A DNA stretch of 33,065 nucleotides from Bacteroides sp. (GCA_020861095.1 JAJBTC010000227.1:1-33065), one strand, 5' to 3'. Shown: positions 1-8,403, counted from the first letter of the stretch. The notes: a model not told the origin generated them from the sequence alone. Made by a program: numbers and translations.

Positions 1-117
1 GTACCATTGAAATTACAGAACGAATATCTTTGTCAATCCCTATGCGTAACATATTATATGCAAACATACGAGATGCATAATTACGTCTCCATATTTGCAT
101 CTGAAAAGAGGAAAAAC
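1..117 (+). repeat. Dispersed ~110-bp repeat, copy 1
   Basis: Read on the plus strand, this block aligns along its whole length with the reverse complement of 20833-20939. By eye roughly 80% of positions match, with one 10-nt gap after the shared GATTGAAATTACA-like start. Shared runs include AATCCCTATGC, ATGCAAACATAC and ATATTTGCATCT. Both copies are followed by GTCGACG-type modules, so the repeat seems to be part of a larger composite element. It has no coding frame. The left end may extend beyond the window. Confidence 0.8.
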
Positions 118-165
118 AAATAAAAAGAAGTCTGAAGAAAGGATAAAGAACTTCTCTGCTACATT

Positions 166-254
166 TTGACAGCGTCGACTGCCTGGCTGACTACGTCGAT
201 CTGCGATTAACAGCGTCGACCGTTGGTTTCACGGAAAATTTAAACAGGCTCTTA
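166..254 (-). repeat. GTCGACG-type module array plus AGAGCCTGTTTA half-element
   Basis: On the minus strand three 14-bp modules occur at 207-220, 187-200 and 166-179 (GTCGACGCTGTTAA, ATCGACGTAGTCAG, GTCGACGCTGTCAA). The block closely matches 21001-21041, sharing CGCAGATCGACG and the CCAGGC spacer. TAAACAGGCTCTTA at 241-254 resembles the TAAACAAGCTCTTA that follows the second block at 21072-21085. The function is unknown; it looks like a non-coding dispersed element. Confidence 0.7.
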
Positions 255-277
255 TAGCCAAATAGATTTTTAAAGGA

Positions 278-309
278 GTTGTGAATGACAAAGATTTATC
301 CTATTTTTG
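278..309 (+). promoter_or_regulatory. Bacteroidota-type promoter for the PBP gene
   Basis: The -7 box TATTTTTG at 302-309 fits TAnnTTTG. A TTG at 279-281 lies about 20 nt upstream, as expected for the -33 box. A start near position 316 would give a leader of about 190 nt containing the inverted repeat at 402-470. Confidence 0.55.
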
Positions 310-401
310 CATACTTGAAAGGGTGTGACCTGGAAAAAACAGAAAATCCGGCGGTTAGTTACTGTGTAAATTAAACATCCGGACTGTTTAACCGTTTTAT
401 T

Positions 402-470
402 ATAGAACCTGTTTATATTTTGAAAATAAAAGATAATAAATTATTTGTGGAGAATGGAAACAGGTTCTAT
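402..470. repeat. Inverted-repeat (MITE-like) element in the PBP leader
   Basis: Perfect 13-bp arms (ATAGAACCTGTTT at 402-414 and its complement at 458-470) enclose a 43-bp AT-rich loop. A similar imperfect element lies at 25169-25230, and half-sites occur at 241-254 and 21071-21085. It would form a hairpin in the transcript 38 nt before the start codon. It may be a dead transposon relic or a leader structure. Confidence 0.65.
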
Positions 471-507
471 GAAACTTCGCATTTTCATATAAAGAATACA
501 GAGAATA

Positions 508-2850
508 ATGAGAAAAATAGTAAAAGGGCTGTGGATCCTTTTTGGCCTTGTAGTTATAGGAAATATACTTTTCTTTACAGCTATTTCTAATGGCTGGATC
601 GGGTATATGCCTCCTGTAGAGGAATTAGAAAATCCTAATTATAAATTTGCGACGGAGATCTTTTCGGAAGATGGAAAGGTGCTGGGAACGTGGTCTCTGA
701 GTAAGGAGAACCGTGTTTATACAAGCTATGACGAACTTTCTCCCTGGCTGGTAGATGCGCTGATCGCTACGGAAGATGCCCGGTATGCCAATCATTCCGG
801 TATTGATGCCAAGGCGCTGGCACGTGCCATTATAAAAAGTGGACTGCTTCGTCAGAGTAATGCCGGAGGGGGGAGTACCATTACTCAGCAGCTGACCAAA
901 CAGCTGTATTCGCCCAAGGTGGATAATTTTTTCCAGCGTGCCCTGCAGAAGCCGATCGAATGGGTGATGGCTGTGAAATTAGAGCGCTATTATACCAAGG
1001 AAGAGATCATTGCGATGTACTTCAATAAATTTGACTTTCTCAACAATGCGGTGGGTATCAAGACGGCTGCCTATACCTATTTCGGAAAGGAACCTTACGA
1101 ACTGAAAGTAGAGGAAGCTGCTATGTTGGTAGGAATGTGTAAAAATCCTTCTCTGCACAATCCGCTTCGTTTCAATGAGCGTTCCAAAGGTCGCCGTAAT
1201 GTGGTATTGGACCAGATGTATAAGTATGACTATCTTACGCTGGCTCAACGGGATTCTTTGCAGAAACTTCCGCTGGAACTGGAATACCACCGGGTAGACC
1301 ACAAAGAGGGAATGGCTACCTACCTGCGTGAATACCTGCGTATCATCATGACGGCAGACAAACCGGTGAAGAGCAATTACCGGGGATGGCAGGCACAGAA
1401 ATTTTATGAAGATTCCATTGCCTGGGAAACTGATCCGCTGTATGGCTGGTGTGCCAAGAACAAAAAGAAAGACGGAACCAATTACAGTATATATACGGAT
1501 GGTCTGAAGATCTATACGACGATCAATTCTCACATGCAGCAATATGCCGAAGAGGCTGTGGAAGAGCATATCGGACATGACATCCAGGAAAAGTTCTTTA
1601 AAGAAAAGCTGGGACGTAAGCAGGCTCCTTATAGCAATATGCTCTCTCCGGCACAGGTGAATGAGATCCTGTACCGCGCCGCGCGTCAGAGCGATCGCTA
1701 CCGGACCATGGATGCTGCCGGAAAGTCGGATGCGGAGATCATGGAGGCATTCAATACGCCGAGTGAAATGTCTGTATTTACCTGGAACGGGATAAAGGAT
1801 ACCATCATGACACCGATGGATTCTATCCGTTATTATAAATATTTCCTGCGTACCGGATTTATGTCTATGGACCCGGTCAACGGATACGTCAAAGCGTATG
1901 TGGGCGGACCCAACTATACTTATTTCCAATATGATATGGCTATGGTGGGGCGTCGGCAGGTAGGATCTACGATCAAACCTTTCCTCTATTCTCTGGCCAT
2001 GGAGAATGGCTATACTCCGTGCGACGGTACAGTGAACGTGGAGCAGACCTATCTGGATGAGGGCGGACGGCCCTGGACCCCACGAAACAGTTCTCACTCG
2101 CGTTACGGAGAATATGTTACTCTGCGATGGGGGTTGGCCAACTCGAATAACTGGATCTCTGCCTATCTGATGAACAAACTCAGTCCATACGCGCTGGTGA
2201 ACCTGATCCATGCTTTCGGGGTGCGTAACAAGGACATTGAACCTACCATATCACTTTGTCTGGGACCCTGTGATATATCGGTGGGAGAGATGGTCAGTGC
2301 GTATTCGACATTCGCCAATCACGGTATTCGTGTGGCTCCGCTGTTTGTCACCCACATCGAGGACAATGAAGGAAATATAGTAGCTACCTTCTCTCCGCAG
2401 ATGGATGAAGTGATCAGTTCTACCAGTTCCTATCAGATGCTTACTATGCTCCGTGCCGTGATCAATGAAGGTACCGGCGGACGGGTACGCAGGTACGGTA
2501 TCACTGCCGATATGGGCGGTAAGACGGGTACCACGAACCGCAATTCCGACGGATGGTTTATCGGGTTCACTCCCTCTTTAGTATCCGGTTGCTGGGTTGG
2601 CGGTGAGGAGCGTGATATTCACTTTGATACGATGCTTTATGGACAGGGAGCTTCTCTGGCGCTTCCTATCTGGGCTATCTATATGAAAAAGGTATACGAA
2701 GATCCTTCTCTGCCTTATGACCAGACAGAAACCTTCTCTCTGCCAACGGGCTTTGATCCCTGTTCGGGCATGCGGCATTCTCATGATCCGAACTATTGGG
2801 GAGACGACAGTGTAGAAGCAGGCTCGGGACTTGATGAATACTTCAACTGA
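508..2850 (+). CDS. Class A penicillin-binding protein (PBP1A-like)
   Basis: This is a bifunctional peptidoglycan synthase of 780 residues, normal for the family. It polymerises lipid II through a GT51 domain and cross-links peptides through a transpeptidase domain, acting on the outer face of the inner membrane. A single N-terminal membrane anchor spans about residues 7-28. The GT51 domain shows the catalytic Glu motif ATEDARYANHSG and the GGGSTITQQLTKQL segment near residues 115-130. The transpeptidase shows S487-T-I-K490 (active Ser and Lys), an SNN motif (NSNNW), and KTGTT followed by DGWFIG. Transpeptidase active-site motifs are intact. A promoter at 278-309 is likely. The folK-like gene starts 1 nt after the stop, suggesting translational coupling. 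A 410-residue reading frame on the opposite strand is a shadow. The exact PBP subtype name is less certain than the family. Confidence 0.96.
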   Translation: MRKIVKGLWILFGLVVIGNILFFTAISNGWIGYMPPVEELENPNYKFATEIFSEDGKVLGTWSLSKENRVYTSYDELSPWLVDALIATEDARYANHSGIDAKALARAIIKSGLLRQSNAGGGSTITQQLTKQLYSPKVDNFFQRALQKPIEWVMAVKLERYYTKEEIIAMYFNKFDFLNNAVGIKTAAYTYFGKEPYELKVEEAAMLVGMCKNPSLHNPLRFNERSKGRRNVVLDQMYKYDYLTLAQRDSLQKLPLELEYHRVDHKEGMATYLREYLRIIMTADKPVKSNYRGWQAQKFYEDSIAWETDPLYGWCAKNKKKDGTNYSIYTDGLKIYTTINSHMQQYAEEAVEEHIGHDIQEKFFKEKLGRKQAPYSNMLSPAQVNEILYRAARQSDRYRTMDAAGKSDAEIMEAFNTPSEMSVFTWNGIKDTIMTPMDSIRYYKYFLRTGFMSMDPVNGYVKAYVGGPNYTYFQYDMAMVGRRQVGSTIKPFLYSLAMENGYTPCDGTVNVEQTYLDEGGRPWTPRNSSHSRYGEYVTLRWGLANSNNWISAYLMNKLSPYALVNLIHAFGVRNKDIEPTISLCLGPCDISVGEMVSAYSTFANHGIRVAPLFVTHIEDNEGNIVATFSPQMDEVISSTSSYQMLTMLRAVINEGTGGRVRRYGITADMGGKTGTTNRNSDGWFIGFTPSLVSGCWVGGEERDIHFDTMLYGQGASLALPIWAIYMKKVYEDPSLPYDQTETFSLPTGFDPCSGMRHSHDPNYWGDDSVEAGSGLDEYFN

Positions 2851-2851
2851 T

Positions 2852-3229
2852 ATGCCTTCTTGTCTGATCTGCCTGGGAAGTAATTATAACCGCGAGCAAA
2901 ACCTGTCCTTGGCTCGCGGCAGGCTTGTGGAGTTGTTTCCGACCATCCGGTTTGCCCGGGTAGAAGAGACAACTTCTCTTTGTAGCCATAATCCGGATGC
3001 TTTTCTCAATCAACTGGCTCTTTTCCGTACTTCACGCTCCGCGGAAGAGGTGGTGAACCGGCTGAAGGAGATCGAACAGCGCGCCGGACGCAAACCGGAG
3101 GATAAACAACAGGAACGTATTTGCTTAGATGTGGACCTGCTGGCGTATGACGGGGAGATCCTGAAACCGGAAGATATGAATTATGCTCATGTGCTCCGGG
3201 GAATGAAGGAACTTTCTTTTAAGTATTAA
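2852..3229 (+). CDS. folK: Short FolK-like hydroxymethyldihydropteridine pyrophosphokinase
   Basis: This protein of 125 residues resembles 6-hydroxymethyl-7,8-dihydropterin pyrophosphokinase, which transfers pyrophosphate from ATP in folate synthesis. The N-terminal LGSN motif is present (CLICLGSN), as is the signature region ending in the two metal-binding aspartates (RICLDVDLLAYDGE). FolK is usually about 155-165 residues and ends in a conserved Arg/Pro-rich tail; here the protein stops about 25 residues after DVDLL, so the tail is missing or replaced. The ATG at 2852 is chosen because it sits 1 nt after the PBP stop and places LGSN near the N-terminus as in the family. An upstream TTG (2831) or ATG (2834) would add up to 7 residues and overlap the PBP gene. 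It may have reduced or altered activity, or not be the cell's main FolK. Confidence 0.72.
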   Translation: MPSCLICLGSNYNREQNLSLARGRLVELFPTIRFARVEETTSLCSHNPDAFLNQLALFRTSRSAEEVVNRLKEIEQRAGRKPEDKQQERICLDVDLLAYDGEILKPEDMNYAHVLRGMKELSFKY

Positions 3230-3400
3230 GTTCTGAGGTTTAAGTTATAAGTTTTGAGTTTGTCGGATCTTTCTGTTTTCCATGTTATAATCAATGATTA
3301 GTGGTGTGCATAGTGGGCTATTTGTAAAGTTAAAAGTTCTGAGGTTTAAACGGAGAGTTTGTCAGATCTTTCTGCTATCAATGTGATAATTAACGGTTAG
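3229..3400 (+). repeat. Imperfect tandem duplication downstream of folK
   Basis: Copy 1 (3229-3301) and copy 2 (3335-3400) share AGTTCTGAGGTTTAA, GAGTTTGTC and AGATCTTTCTG in the same order. Copy 2 lacks a short internal stretch. The sequence is AT-rich and has no coding frame. It looks like a locally duplicated intergenic segment. Confidence 0.65.
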
Positions 3401-3646
3401 TTAGCGGGGGCTTTGAATTGAAGAAGCAGGAATAGGGCAAGAAGAAGAGAGAAGAAAAAGTGAAGAATACGATGAATGGATTATTTGTGGAACCAGGCGG
3501 TCGACGCAGTCAATTACCAATCGACGCAGTCAACGTCCTAAGAACTATTACTTATAACTCCAAACTTACAATTTATAACTTATCTGAAACTTAAAGTAAC
3601 ATTTTTGGTTCAATTTGCGTCTTTATAGAAAATGAAACAAACAACG
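3230..3646. other. Intergenic gap between folK-like gene and kdsB
   Basis: The gap holds the tandem duplication at 3229-3400, an A/G-rich stretch (about 3421-3475), two GTCGACG-type modules (3500-3533) and an AT-rich block resembling an inverted form of the duplication (about 3541-3600). A weak -7-like TCAATTTG at 3611-3618 may drive kdsB. I see no gene. Confidence 0.6.
3500..3533 (+). repeat. Two GTCGACG-type 14-bp modules
   Basis: GTCGACGCAGTCAA (3500-3513) and ATCGACGCAGTCAA (3520-3533) are separated by 6 nt. They are preceded by CCAGGCG, the same spacer seen beside modules at 21001-21041. These two are the clearest matches to the module consensus in the window. Confidence 0.75.
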
Positions 3647-4399
3647 ATGAAATTTCTGGGTATTATTCCGGCAAGATATGCTTCTACCCGTTTTCCGGGA
3701 AAACCGCTTGCCCTTCTGGCAGGCAAACCTATGATCCAGCGGGTATACGAGCAGGTTTCCGGCCTGCTGGATGAAGTGTATGTGGCTACGGATGATCTAC
3801 GTATACAGGAGACGGTAGAGGCTTTCGGAGGAAAGGTGATCATGACATCTACGAACCATAAAAGTGGTACAGATCGTTGCTACGAAGCTTATACACATGT
3901 AGGAAGAGCGTTTGATGTGATCATAAATATACAGGGCGATGAACCTTTTATACATCCGTCCCAGATAGAGTCACTGAAACAGTGTTACCGGGATGGTACA
4001 ACTCAGATAGCGACGTTGGTAAAACCTTTTTCGGCATCTGACGGCTGGGAAGTGATCTGTAATCCGAACTCTCCCAAGGTCGTTTTTTCACAGCACATGC
4101 AGGCACTCTATTTCAGTCGTTCGGTGATCCCTTATCTGCGTGGAAAGGAGCCTGAAGAATGGCCGGTATCCCATACCTATTACAAACACATTGGTCTGTA
4201 CGCGTACCGTGCGGAGGTACTCAGGGAGATTACCTCTCTGCCACAGTCCTCTCTGGAACTGGCCGAATCTCTGGAGCAGCTTCGCTGGCTCGAGAATGGC
4301 TATGTGATCCGGGTGGGAGTTACGGATATAGAGACCATAGGTATTGATACGCCGGAAGATCTGGAACGGGCGGAGTTGTTTCTCAAAAATCGTCATTGA
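3647..4399 (+). CDS. kdsB: 3-deoxy-manno-octulosonate cytidylyltransferase (CMP-Kdo synthetase)
   Basis: KdsB activates Kdo with CTP to give CMP-Kdo, the donor for the inner core of lipopolysaccharide; it is cytosolic. The protein is 250 residues from the ATG at 3647, within the family's usual 245-255. The N-terminal nucleotide-binding motif reads GIIPARYASTRFPGKPL, followed by IQGDEPF (metal-binding Asp), the basic TDRCYEA segment, and a C-terminal region with ETIGIDTPEDL. The 3647 start puts MKFLGIIPARYAS at the N-terminus as in relatives; an in-frame ATG at 3632 would add five residues and cannot be excluded. The M16-family gene starts 10 nt after the stop, so the two are probably co-transcribed. 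This gene supports a Gram-negative cell with Kdo-containing LPS. Confidence 0.96.
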   Translation: MKFLGIIPARYASTRFPGKPLALLAGKPMIQRVYEQVSGLLDEVYVATDDLRIQETVEAFGGKVIMTSTNHKSGTDRCYEAYTHVGRAFDVIINIQGDEPFIHPSQIESLKQCYRDGTTQIATLVKPFSASDGWEVICNPNSPKVVFSQHMQALYFSRSVIPYLRGKEPEEWPVSHTYYKHIGLYAYRAEVLREITSLPQSSLELAESLEQLRWLENGYVIRVGVTDIETIGIDTPEDLERAELFLKNRH

Positions 4400-4409
4400 A
4401 TTGTAGCAT

Positions 4410-5693
4410 ATGGACAGAACACAGGCACCTCCTGTCAGAGAACCCGAGGAGTTTCGGATGACACCTCCCCGACAGGCTGTTTTTCCCAATGGCATCCCTT
4501 TACAGATCGTTGAGGCAGGCACGCAGGAAGTGGTATGTATAGACATTGTGTTTGCCGGCGGACGTTGGCAGCAAACACAGAAATTACAGGCACTTTTTGC
4601 CAATCGGATGCTCCGGGAAGGTACCCGCAGTTTCACTGCCGCGGAGATAGCGGAGAAACTGGATCATTACGGTGCGTGGCTCGAGCTATCCAGTTCTACG
4701 GAATATGCTTATATTACTCTTTATTCCCTGAATAAATATTTTTCCCGGACCCTGGAGATACTGGAATCGGTGGTGAAAGAACCGGTTTTTCCGGAGAAAG
4801 AACTGGAGGTGATCGTACGTACTAATATTCAGCAGTATCGCATCAATACTTCCAAGGTGGATTTCTGGTCGCAGAGAGAATTGTTGTCTGCCCTGTTCGG
4901 ACCCGATCATCCCTGTGGCCGACCGGTCACGGAAGAGGACTACGAGCGGATAAATGTCCCATTGGTCCGTGATTTTTATGACCGTTATTACCATTCGGAC
5001 AATTGTACGATCTTTCTTTCCGGATGTGTGACCGATGATCTGATCCATTGTGTGGAAGAACGCTTTGGGAAAGAGCCTTTCGGAAAAACAGGTCAATTGG
5101 CAGAGAAACTGCGGTTCCCTGTCTTTACCGATCCCGTTAAACGTTTTTTTATAGAGAGGCCGGACGCTGTGCAGAACTCCGTGAAGATGGGAATGCTCAG
5201 TGTGCGTCGGCAGGATCCGGATTACCTGAAGCTCAGGGTATTGGTGACGTTACTGGGAGGTTATTTTGGTAGTCGCCTGATGTCTAACATCCGGGAAGAA
5301 AAAGGGTATACATACGGTATATCGGCCGGGATGGGGTTTTATCCCGAATCCGGGATGCTGATGATACAGACCGAGACGGCCCCGGAATATGTAGAGCCAC
5401 TGATCGGGGAGGTATACCAGGAGATAGAACGCCTGCAACAGGAGCTTGTGTCGGTGGAAGAACTGACAGTTGTGCGTAATTACATGCTGGGAGAGATGTG
5501 CCGGAATTATGAGTCTGCCTTTTCTCTGGCCGAAGCCTGGATGTTTATCTATACATCCGGTCTGGACACGGAATATTTCGTACGGGCCACACGCGCTATA
5601 CGCGAGACAACCCCTTCTGAACTGCGCGAACTGGCTCGTTGCCATTTGTGTAAAGAGGACTTAAAAGAAGTGATTTCCGGCAAAAAGATCTGA
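4410..5693 (+). CDS. M16 family (pitrilysin-like) protein lacking the zinc-binding HxxEH motif
   Basis: The 427-residue protein has the two-lobed layout of M16B peptidases. In the N-terminal lobe the position of the zinc motif HxxEH reads ALFANRMLREGT, so the metal ligands are absent. In the C-terminal lobe the substrate-binding R/Y segment is kept: GSRLMSNIREEKGYTYGI. In heterodimeric M16B enzymes one subunit carries HxxEH and the other this R/Y segment, so this is probably the non-catalytic partner. No HxxEH partner is encoded in the window. No signal peptide or membrane segment is seen. It lies 10 nt after kdsB. The start at 4410 fits; an internal Met about 17 residues in is possible. Substrate and cellular role are unknown. 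Confidence 0.87.
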   Translation: MDRTQAPPVREPEEFRMTPPRQAVFPNGIPLQIVEAGTQEVVCIDIVFAGGRWQQTQKLQALFANRMLREGTRSFTAAEIAEKLDHYGAWLELSSSTEYAYITLYSLNKYFSRTLEILESVVKEPVFPEKELEVIVRTNIQQYRINTSKVDFWSQRELLSALFGPDHPCGRPVTEEDYERINVPLVRDFYDRYYHSDNCTIFLSGCVTDDLIHCVEERFGKEPFGKTGQLAEKLRFPVFTDPVKRFFIERPDAVQNSVKMGMLSVRRQDPDYLKLRVLVTLLGGYFGSRLMSNIREEKGYTYGISAGMGFYPESGMLMIQTETAPEYVEPLIGEVYQEIERLQQELVSVEELTVVRNYMLGEMCRNYESAFSLAEAWMFIYTSGLDTEYFVRATRAIRETTPSELRELARCHLCKEDLKEVISGKKI

Positions 5694-5712
5694 TAAAATG
5701 CTCCGGAAGCCC

Positions 5713-5741
5713 TTTTCTTTGGGCGGGATGTTGTATCTTTG
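5713..5741 (+). promoter_or_regulatory. Promoter of the MORN-repeat gene
   Basis: TATCTTTG at 5734-5741 is a perfect TAnnTTTG box. A TTTT run at 5713-5716 lies 17 nt upstream and could be the -33 box. A start near 5748 gives a leader of about 85 nt. Confidence 0.55.
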
Positions 5742-5833
5742 CCTGATACACGGATGTCTGACAGACAAAAAGAAACCTATTTTGGGATAGTACAGACACA
5801 GTATAATTTATAAAGTAAGGTAAAACAAAAGAC

Positions 5834-6997
5834 ATGAAATATTTCTATACATTGCTTTTCACCTGTATGATGCTTTCCTTTGGTGGAGAAGTACAGGCAC
5901 AAAGCAACTTCATGAACCGGGTGAAAGGGGCTTTTTCCGGACCCAGTGAAATGAAGATCGGGAATTACAAATTCAAAGACGGCTCTACCTATACCGGTGA
6001 AATGAAATCCCGCAAACCCCACGGAAAAGGTACTACTCTCTTTCCCAATGGTGATACCTACGAAGGGGAGTATGTGAAGGGAAAACGGGAAGGATATGGC
6101 ATCTATACCTTTGCCGAAGGCGAACGGTATGAGGGAGAATGGCTCGATGATAAACAGCATGGAAAGGGTACCTACTATTTTGTGAATAACAACCGGTATG
6201 AGGGTTCCTGGGAGCATGGAGTGCGTCAGGGACAGGGCAACATGTATTATCACAACGGAGATGAATATGTAGGCTTCTGGAGCCAGAACAAACGGCAGGG
6301 TACGGGATCGTATACCTGGCGCGACGGTTCGCGGTATGTCGGAGGCTGGGAGAATGATAAGAAGCATGGGGAAGGGATTTTCAGCTGGAACGACGGTGCT
6401 CACTACGAAGGTGGGATGAAAGAAGACCTCCGTCATGGAAAGGGTACATATGAATATGCCCACGGTGATAAGTATATAGGAGACTGGAAGGATGATCTGC
6501 AACATGGTAAGGGTATCTATGAATTCCAGAACGGAGATCGCTACGAAGGGGATTACCGGGATGGACAGCGTAGTGGAAATGGGATTTTTACAACTGTAGA
6601 AGGTGAAAAATATGTAGGTTCTTTTAAGGATGGATTCCGGGATGGACGTGGAACTTCTGTTTGGAGTTATGGAGCCGAATATGAAGGTGAATGGAAAGAA
6701 GATAAACGCCACGGAAAAGGGAAATATATATGGGGAAACGGAGATACATATGAAGGAGAATGGCAGAACGACCGTATGCACGGTCAGGGCAAGTTTACTA
6801 TAGAAGCAGGTGGCTATTATAAAGGTGGCTATGTAGATGGTCTGAAAGAAGGTAGTGGGATTGAAGTAGATAGTAAGGGTGTCCGGTATGAAGGGTTCTT
6901 TAAACAAGATCAGAGAGACGGTCCGTTTATAGAAACAGATAGCGATGGGAAGGTGATCCGCAAAGGAGAATATACCATGGGACGCATAAAAAGATAA
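5834..6997 (+). CDS. Exported MORN-repeat protein
   Basis: The protein has 387 residues. An N-terminal signal peptide is likely (MKYFYTLLFTCMMLSFGG followed by EVQAQS), so it should be exported. From about residue 50 to the end it is built of 13 full 23-residue MORN units and a partial fourteenth, with the pattern YxGxW...HGxGxxxxxxGxx. Such repeats fold as a beta-hairpin spiral and often act as scaffolds or membrane/lipid-binding surfaces; enzymatic residues are not evident. A good promoter lies at 5734-5741, so it appears to be transcribed alone. The repeat structure keeps an antisense frame open at 5777-6907, which is not taken as a gene. The exact role is unknown. Confidence 0.9.
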   Translation: MKYFYTLLFTCMMLSFGGEVQAQSNFMNRVKGAFSGPSEMKIGNYKFKDGSTYTGEMKSRKPHGKGTTLFPNGDTYEGEYVKGKREGYGIYTFAEGERYEGEWLDDKQHGKGTYYFVNNNRYEGSWEHGVRQGQGNMYYHNGDEYVGFWSQNKRQGTGSYTWRDGSRYVGGWENDKKHGEGIFSWNDGAHYEGGMKEDLRHGKGTYEYAHGDKYIGDWKDDLQHGKGIYEFQNGDRYEGDYRDGQRSGNGIFTTVEGEKYVGSFKDGFRDGRGTSVWSYGAEYEGEWKEDKRHGKGKYIWGNGDTYEGEWQNDRMHGQGKFTIEAGGYYKGGYVDGLKEGSGIEVDSKGVRYEGFFKQDQRDGPFIETDSDGKVIRKGEYTMGRIKR

Positions 6998-7158
6998 GTT
7001 TTAAGTTAGTGAGAGGGAATAGGCTACAAACGTGAAAATGGCATGAAAACCCGAAGTGGCTTTCATGTGAACCTAACTATATATTTTACACCATCCGGGT
7101 AAATACTTAGTCTCGGCAACTTGTCAAAAAAGACACAGACTTTTTAAACAGAATCTCT

Positions 7159-7166
7159 TATTTTTG
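7159..7166 (+). promoter_or_regulatory. -7 box of the small lipoprotein gene
   Basis: TATTTTTG fits TAnnTTTG exactly. A start near 7173 falls downstream of the first in-frame ATG (7164), so it argues for the later ATG at 7245 and a leader of about 70 nt. No clear -33 box is seen. Confidence 0.45.
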
Positions 7167-7244
7167 TGTATATACAGTTTGAAAAGCTTTCCTTTGACAG
7201 GAAATAGTGAAAGCACCCATACTTTAATTAAAGTAAGTAAGAAG

Positions 7245-7781
7245 ATGAAAAAAACATTTTTACCTTTTCTTGTATTGTTATTGTTAGTTGGTTGTCACTC
7301 AGTTAAAACGAGGGAAGTCATCGTGGAAGATATGTACTCTATTTCTCTTCCCGGATACCTGTCAGAGACTAAAGATCTGAATGAAGATGCTTCTCTTCAG
7401 TATCAGAACCTGGGGAAAGAATTTTACGTGATTGTCATAGATGATCTCAAATCTGACATGCAAGATATCTTAGAGGAATATGAGTTACTTGAGATTTATC
7501 CCAATGACCTGGAAGGCTACAGTAATCTGATCTGGGATGGATTTGAAGAAGATATGGATATACAAAAAATTACGGATCCGACGGATGATAGGATCAATGG
7601 CATGTCTGTTAAGTATCGGAAGATAAACGCGGTGACTGAAGGTATGGATGTGTTCTATTATTTCGTTATCGTAGAAGGTAAGGAGAGGTTTTATCAGATC
7701 CTGACCTGGACGCTGACAGAGAGACAAAGAAAGTATGAGGAAGAAATGAAACATATCATCTACTCTTTTAAGGAACTCTGA
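7245..7781 (+). CDS. Small predicted lipoprotein of unknown function
   Basis: From the ATG at 7245 the protein has 178 residues. The N-terminus is a lipoprotein signal: MKKTFLPFLVLLLLVGC, with a lipobox (LVGC) and Cys at residue 17. The rest is acidic and soluble, with alternating hydrophobic stretches (EFYVIVIDDL, MDVFYYFVIVEGKERFYQI) suggesting an alpha/beta or beta-rich fold anchored to a membrane. I do not recognise the family. An in-frame ATG at 7164 would add 27 residues ahead of the signal peptide and overlaps the -7 box, so it is rejected as the start. It is followed by a repeat-rich convergent gap. Confidence 0.8.
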   Translation: MKKTFLPFLVLLLLVGCHSVKTREVIVEDMYSISLPGYLSETKDLNEDASLQYQNLGKEFYVIVIDDLKSDMQDILEEYELLEIYPNDLEGYSNLIWDGFEEDMDIQKITDPTDDRINGMSVKYRKINAVTEGMDVFYYFVIVEGKERFYQILTWTLTERQRKYEEEMKHIIYSFKEL

Positions 7782-7852
7782 GATTTATCTCTACGAAGTA
7801 ATGTAATTAAGTAAGTGTTCATCGTTATTGTATATGTCATACTCCGTATCCT

Positions 7853-7980
7853 GTAGAGACGCACGGCGTGCGTCTCAGCATGCCGAATAGGAAGGCATAT
7901 ACGATACGGGATGCTTTTTTGTTGGACATACACCGCTTTGTTGGACATACACCGCGGAGACGCACGCCGTGCGTCCCTAC
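7853..7980. repeat. Inverted-repeat element with GTAGAGACGCA ends
   Basis: The left arm GTAGAGACGCACGGCGTGCG (7853-7872, continuing TCTC) is matched in reverse complement by 7957-7980, with one or two differences. Each arm is itself a palindrome. About 80 bp lie between the arms. A second element with the same outer ends lies at 16075-16307. The layout resembles a small non-autonomous mobile element. Confidence 0.65.
7918..7955 (+). repeat. 19-bp perfect tandem duplication
   Basis: TTTGTTGGACATACACCGC occurs twice back to back (7918-7936 and 7937-7955) inside the inverted-repeat element, suggesting a recent slippage duplication. Confidence 0.85.
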
Positions 7981-8132
7981 AGGCATCCCCTATCTCTGTA
8001 GCCGAAGTGATATAAACTCATTTTGTGTATACAGTCTCTAGATAAATAGGATCATGTGTATGTATGCAGTCCGAAAGATTATGCATAGAATGAATGCTTA
8101 ATACTTACTAACGTATGCCAATTAGTACATTA

Positions 8133-8175
8133 TACCTTGTATCTGTAGTGCTGTAAGCACTACAGATACAGGGTA
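8133..8175. repeat. Long perfect-like hairpin
   Basis: Arms of 20 bp at 8133-8152 and 8156-8175 (core ATCTGTAGTGCT) match at 19 of 20 positions around a 3-nt loop. No T-run follows, so it is not a typical intrinsic terminator. It may be a REP-like palindrome or stop transcripts from both convergent genes. Confidence 0.7.
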
Positions 8176-8403
8176 AACAGGGTACAAATAGGATATTTTG
8201 CAAACAGCATACCTTATAAACAGGATATATTTTGCATGGAATACAATGATGTTTCTAAAGCAATATATGCATTATGCATCAGAAAAGTAAGTATAGTAAC
8301 ATGCTTAGTAGGTGTTCTATACAATAATAGCGTATCATTTCATGCTATTTCCAGGTAAGAAGGAGCCCATATACTAACCCCCTTTCAGAACTTTATTAAT
8401 AGG

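Larger units (their letters stand above)
1..507. other. Repeat-rich intergenic leader upstream of the PBP gene
   Basis: No credible gene is present in these 507 bases; the longest readable frames are under 30 codons or cross the promoter. The stretch holds, in order, one copy of a dispersed 110-bp repeat (1-117), three copies of a GTCGACG-type 14-bp module (166-220), a TAAACAGGCTCTTA half-element (241-254), a Bacteroidota promoter (278-309) and a 13-bp inverted repeat (402-470). The left edge is cut by the window, so the gene to the left is unknown. Confidence 0.75.

Noticed and set aside
979..2211. A 410-codon open frame on the minus strand inside the PBP gene
   Set aside because: The plus-strand frame has intact GT51 and transpeptidase motifs. 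The antisense translation is rich in Ile, His and Arg with no recognisable domain.
5777..6907. A 376-codon minus-strand frame opposite the MORN gene
   Set aside because: The regular 23-residue repeats on the plus strand keep the antisense frame free of stops. The product is a periodic, Phe/Ile/Pro-rich string, as expected of a shadow.
7042..7068. Possible terminator after the MORN gene (ATGAAA/TTTCAT stem)
   Set aside because: The stem is weak with a mismatch and no T-run follows.
7760..7948. A 62-codon minus-strand frame
   Set aside because: It runs across the inverted-repeat arm and the 19-bp duplication and overlaps the end of the lipoprotein gene.
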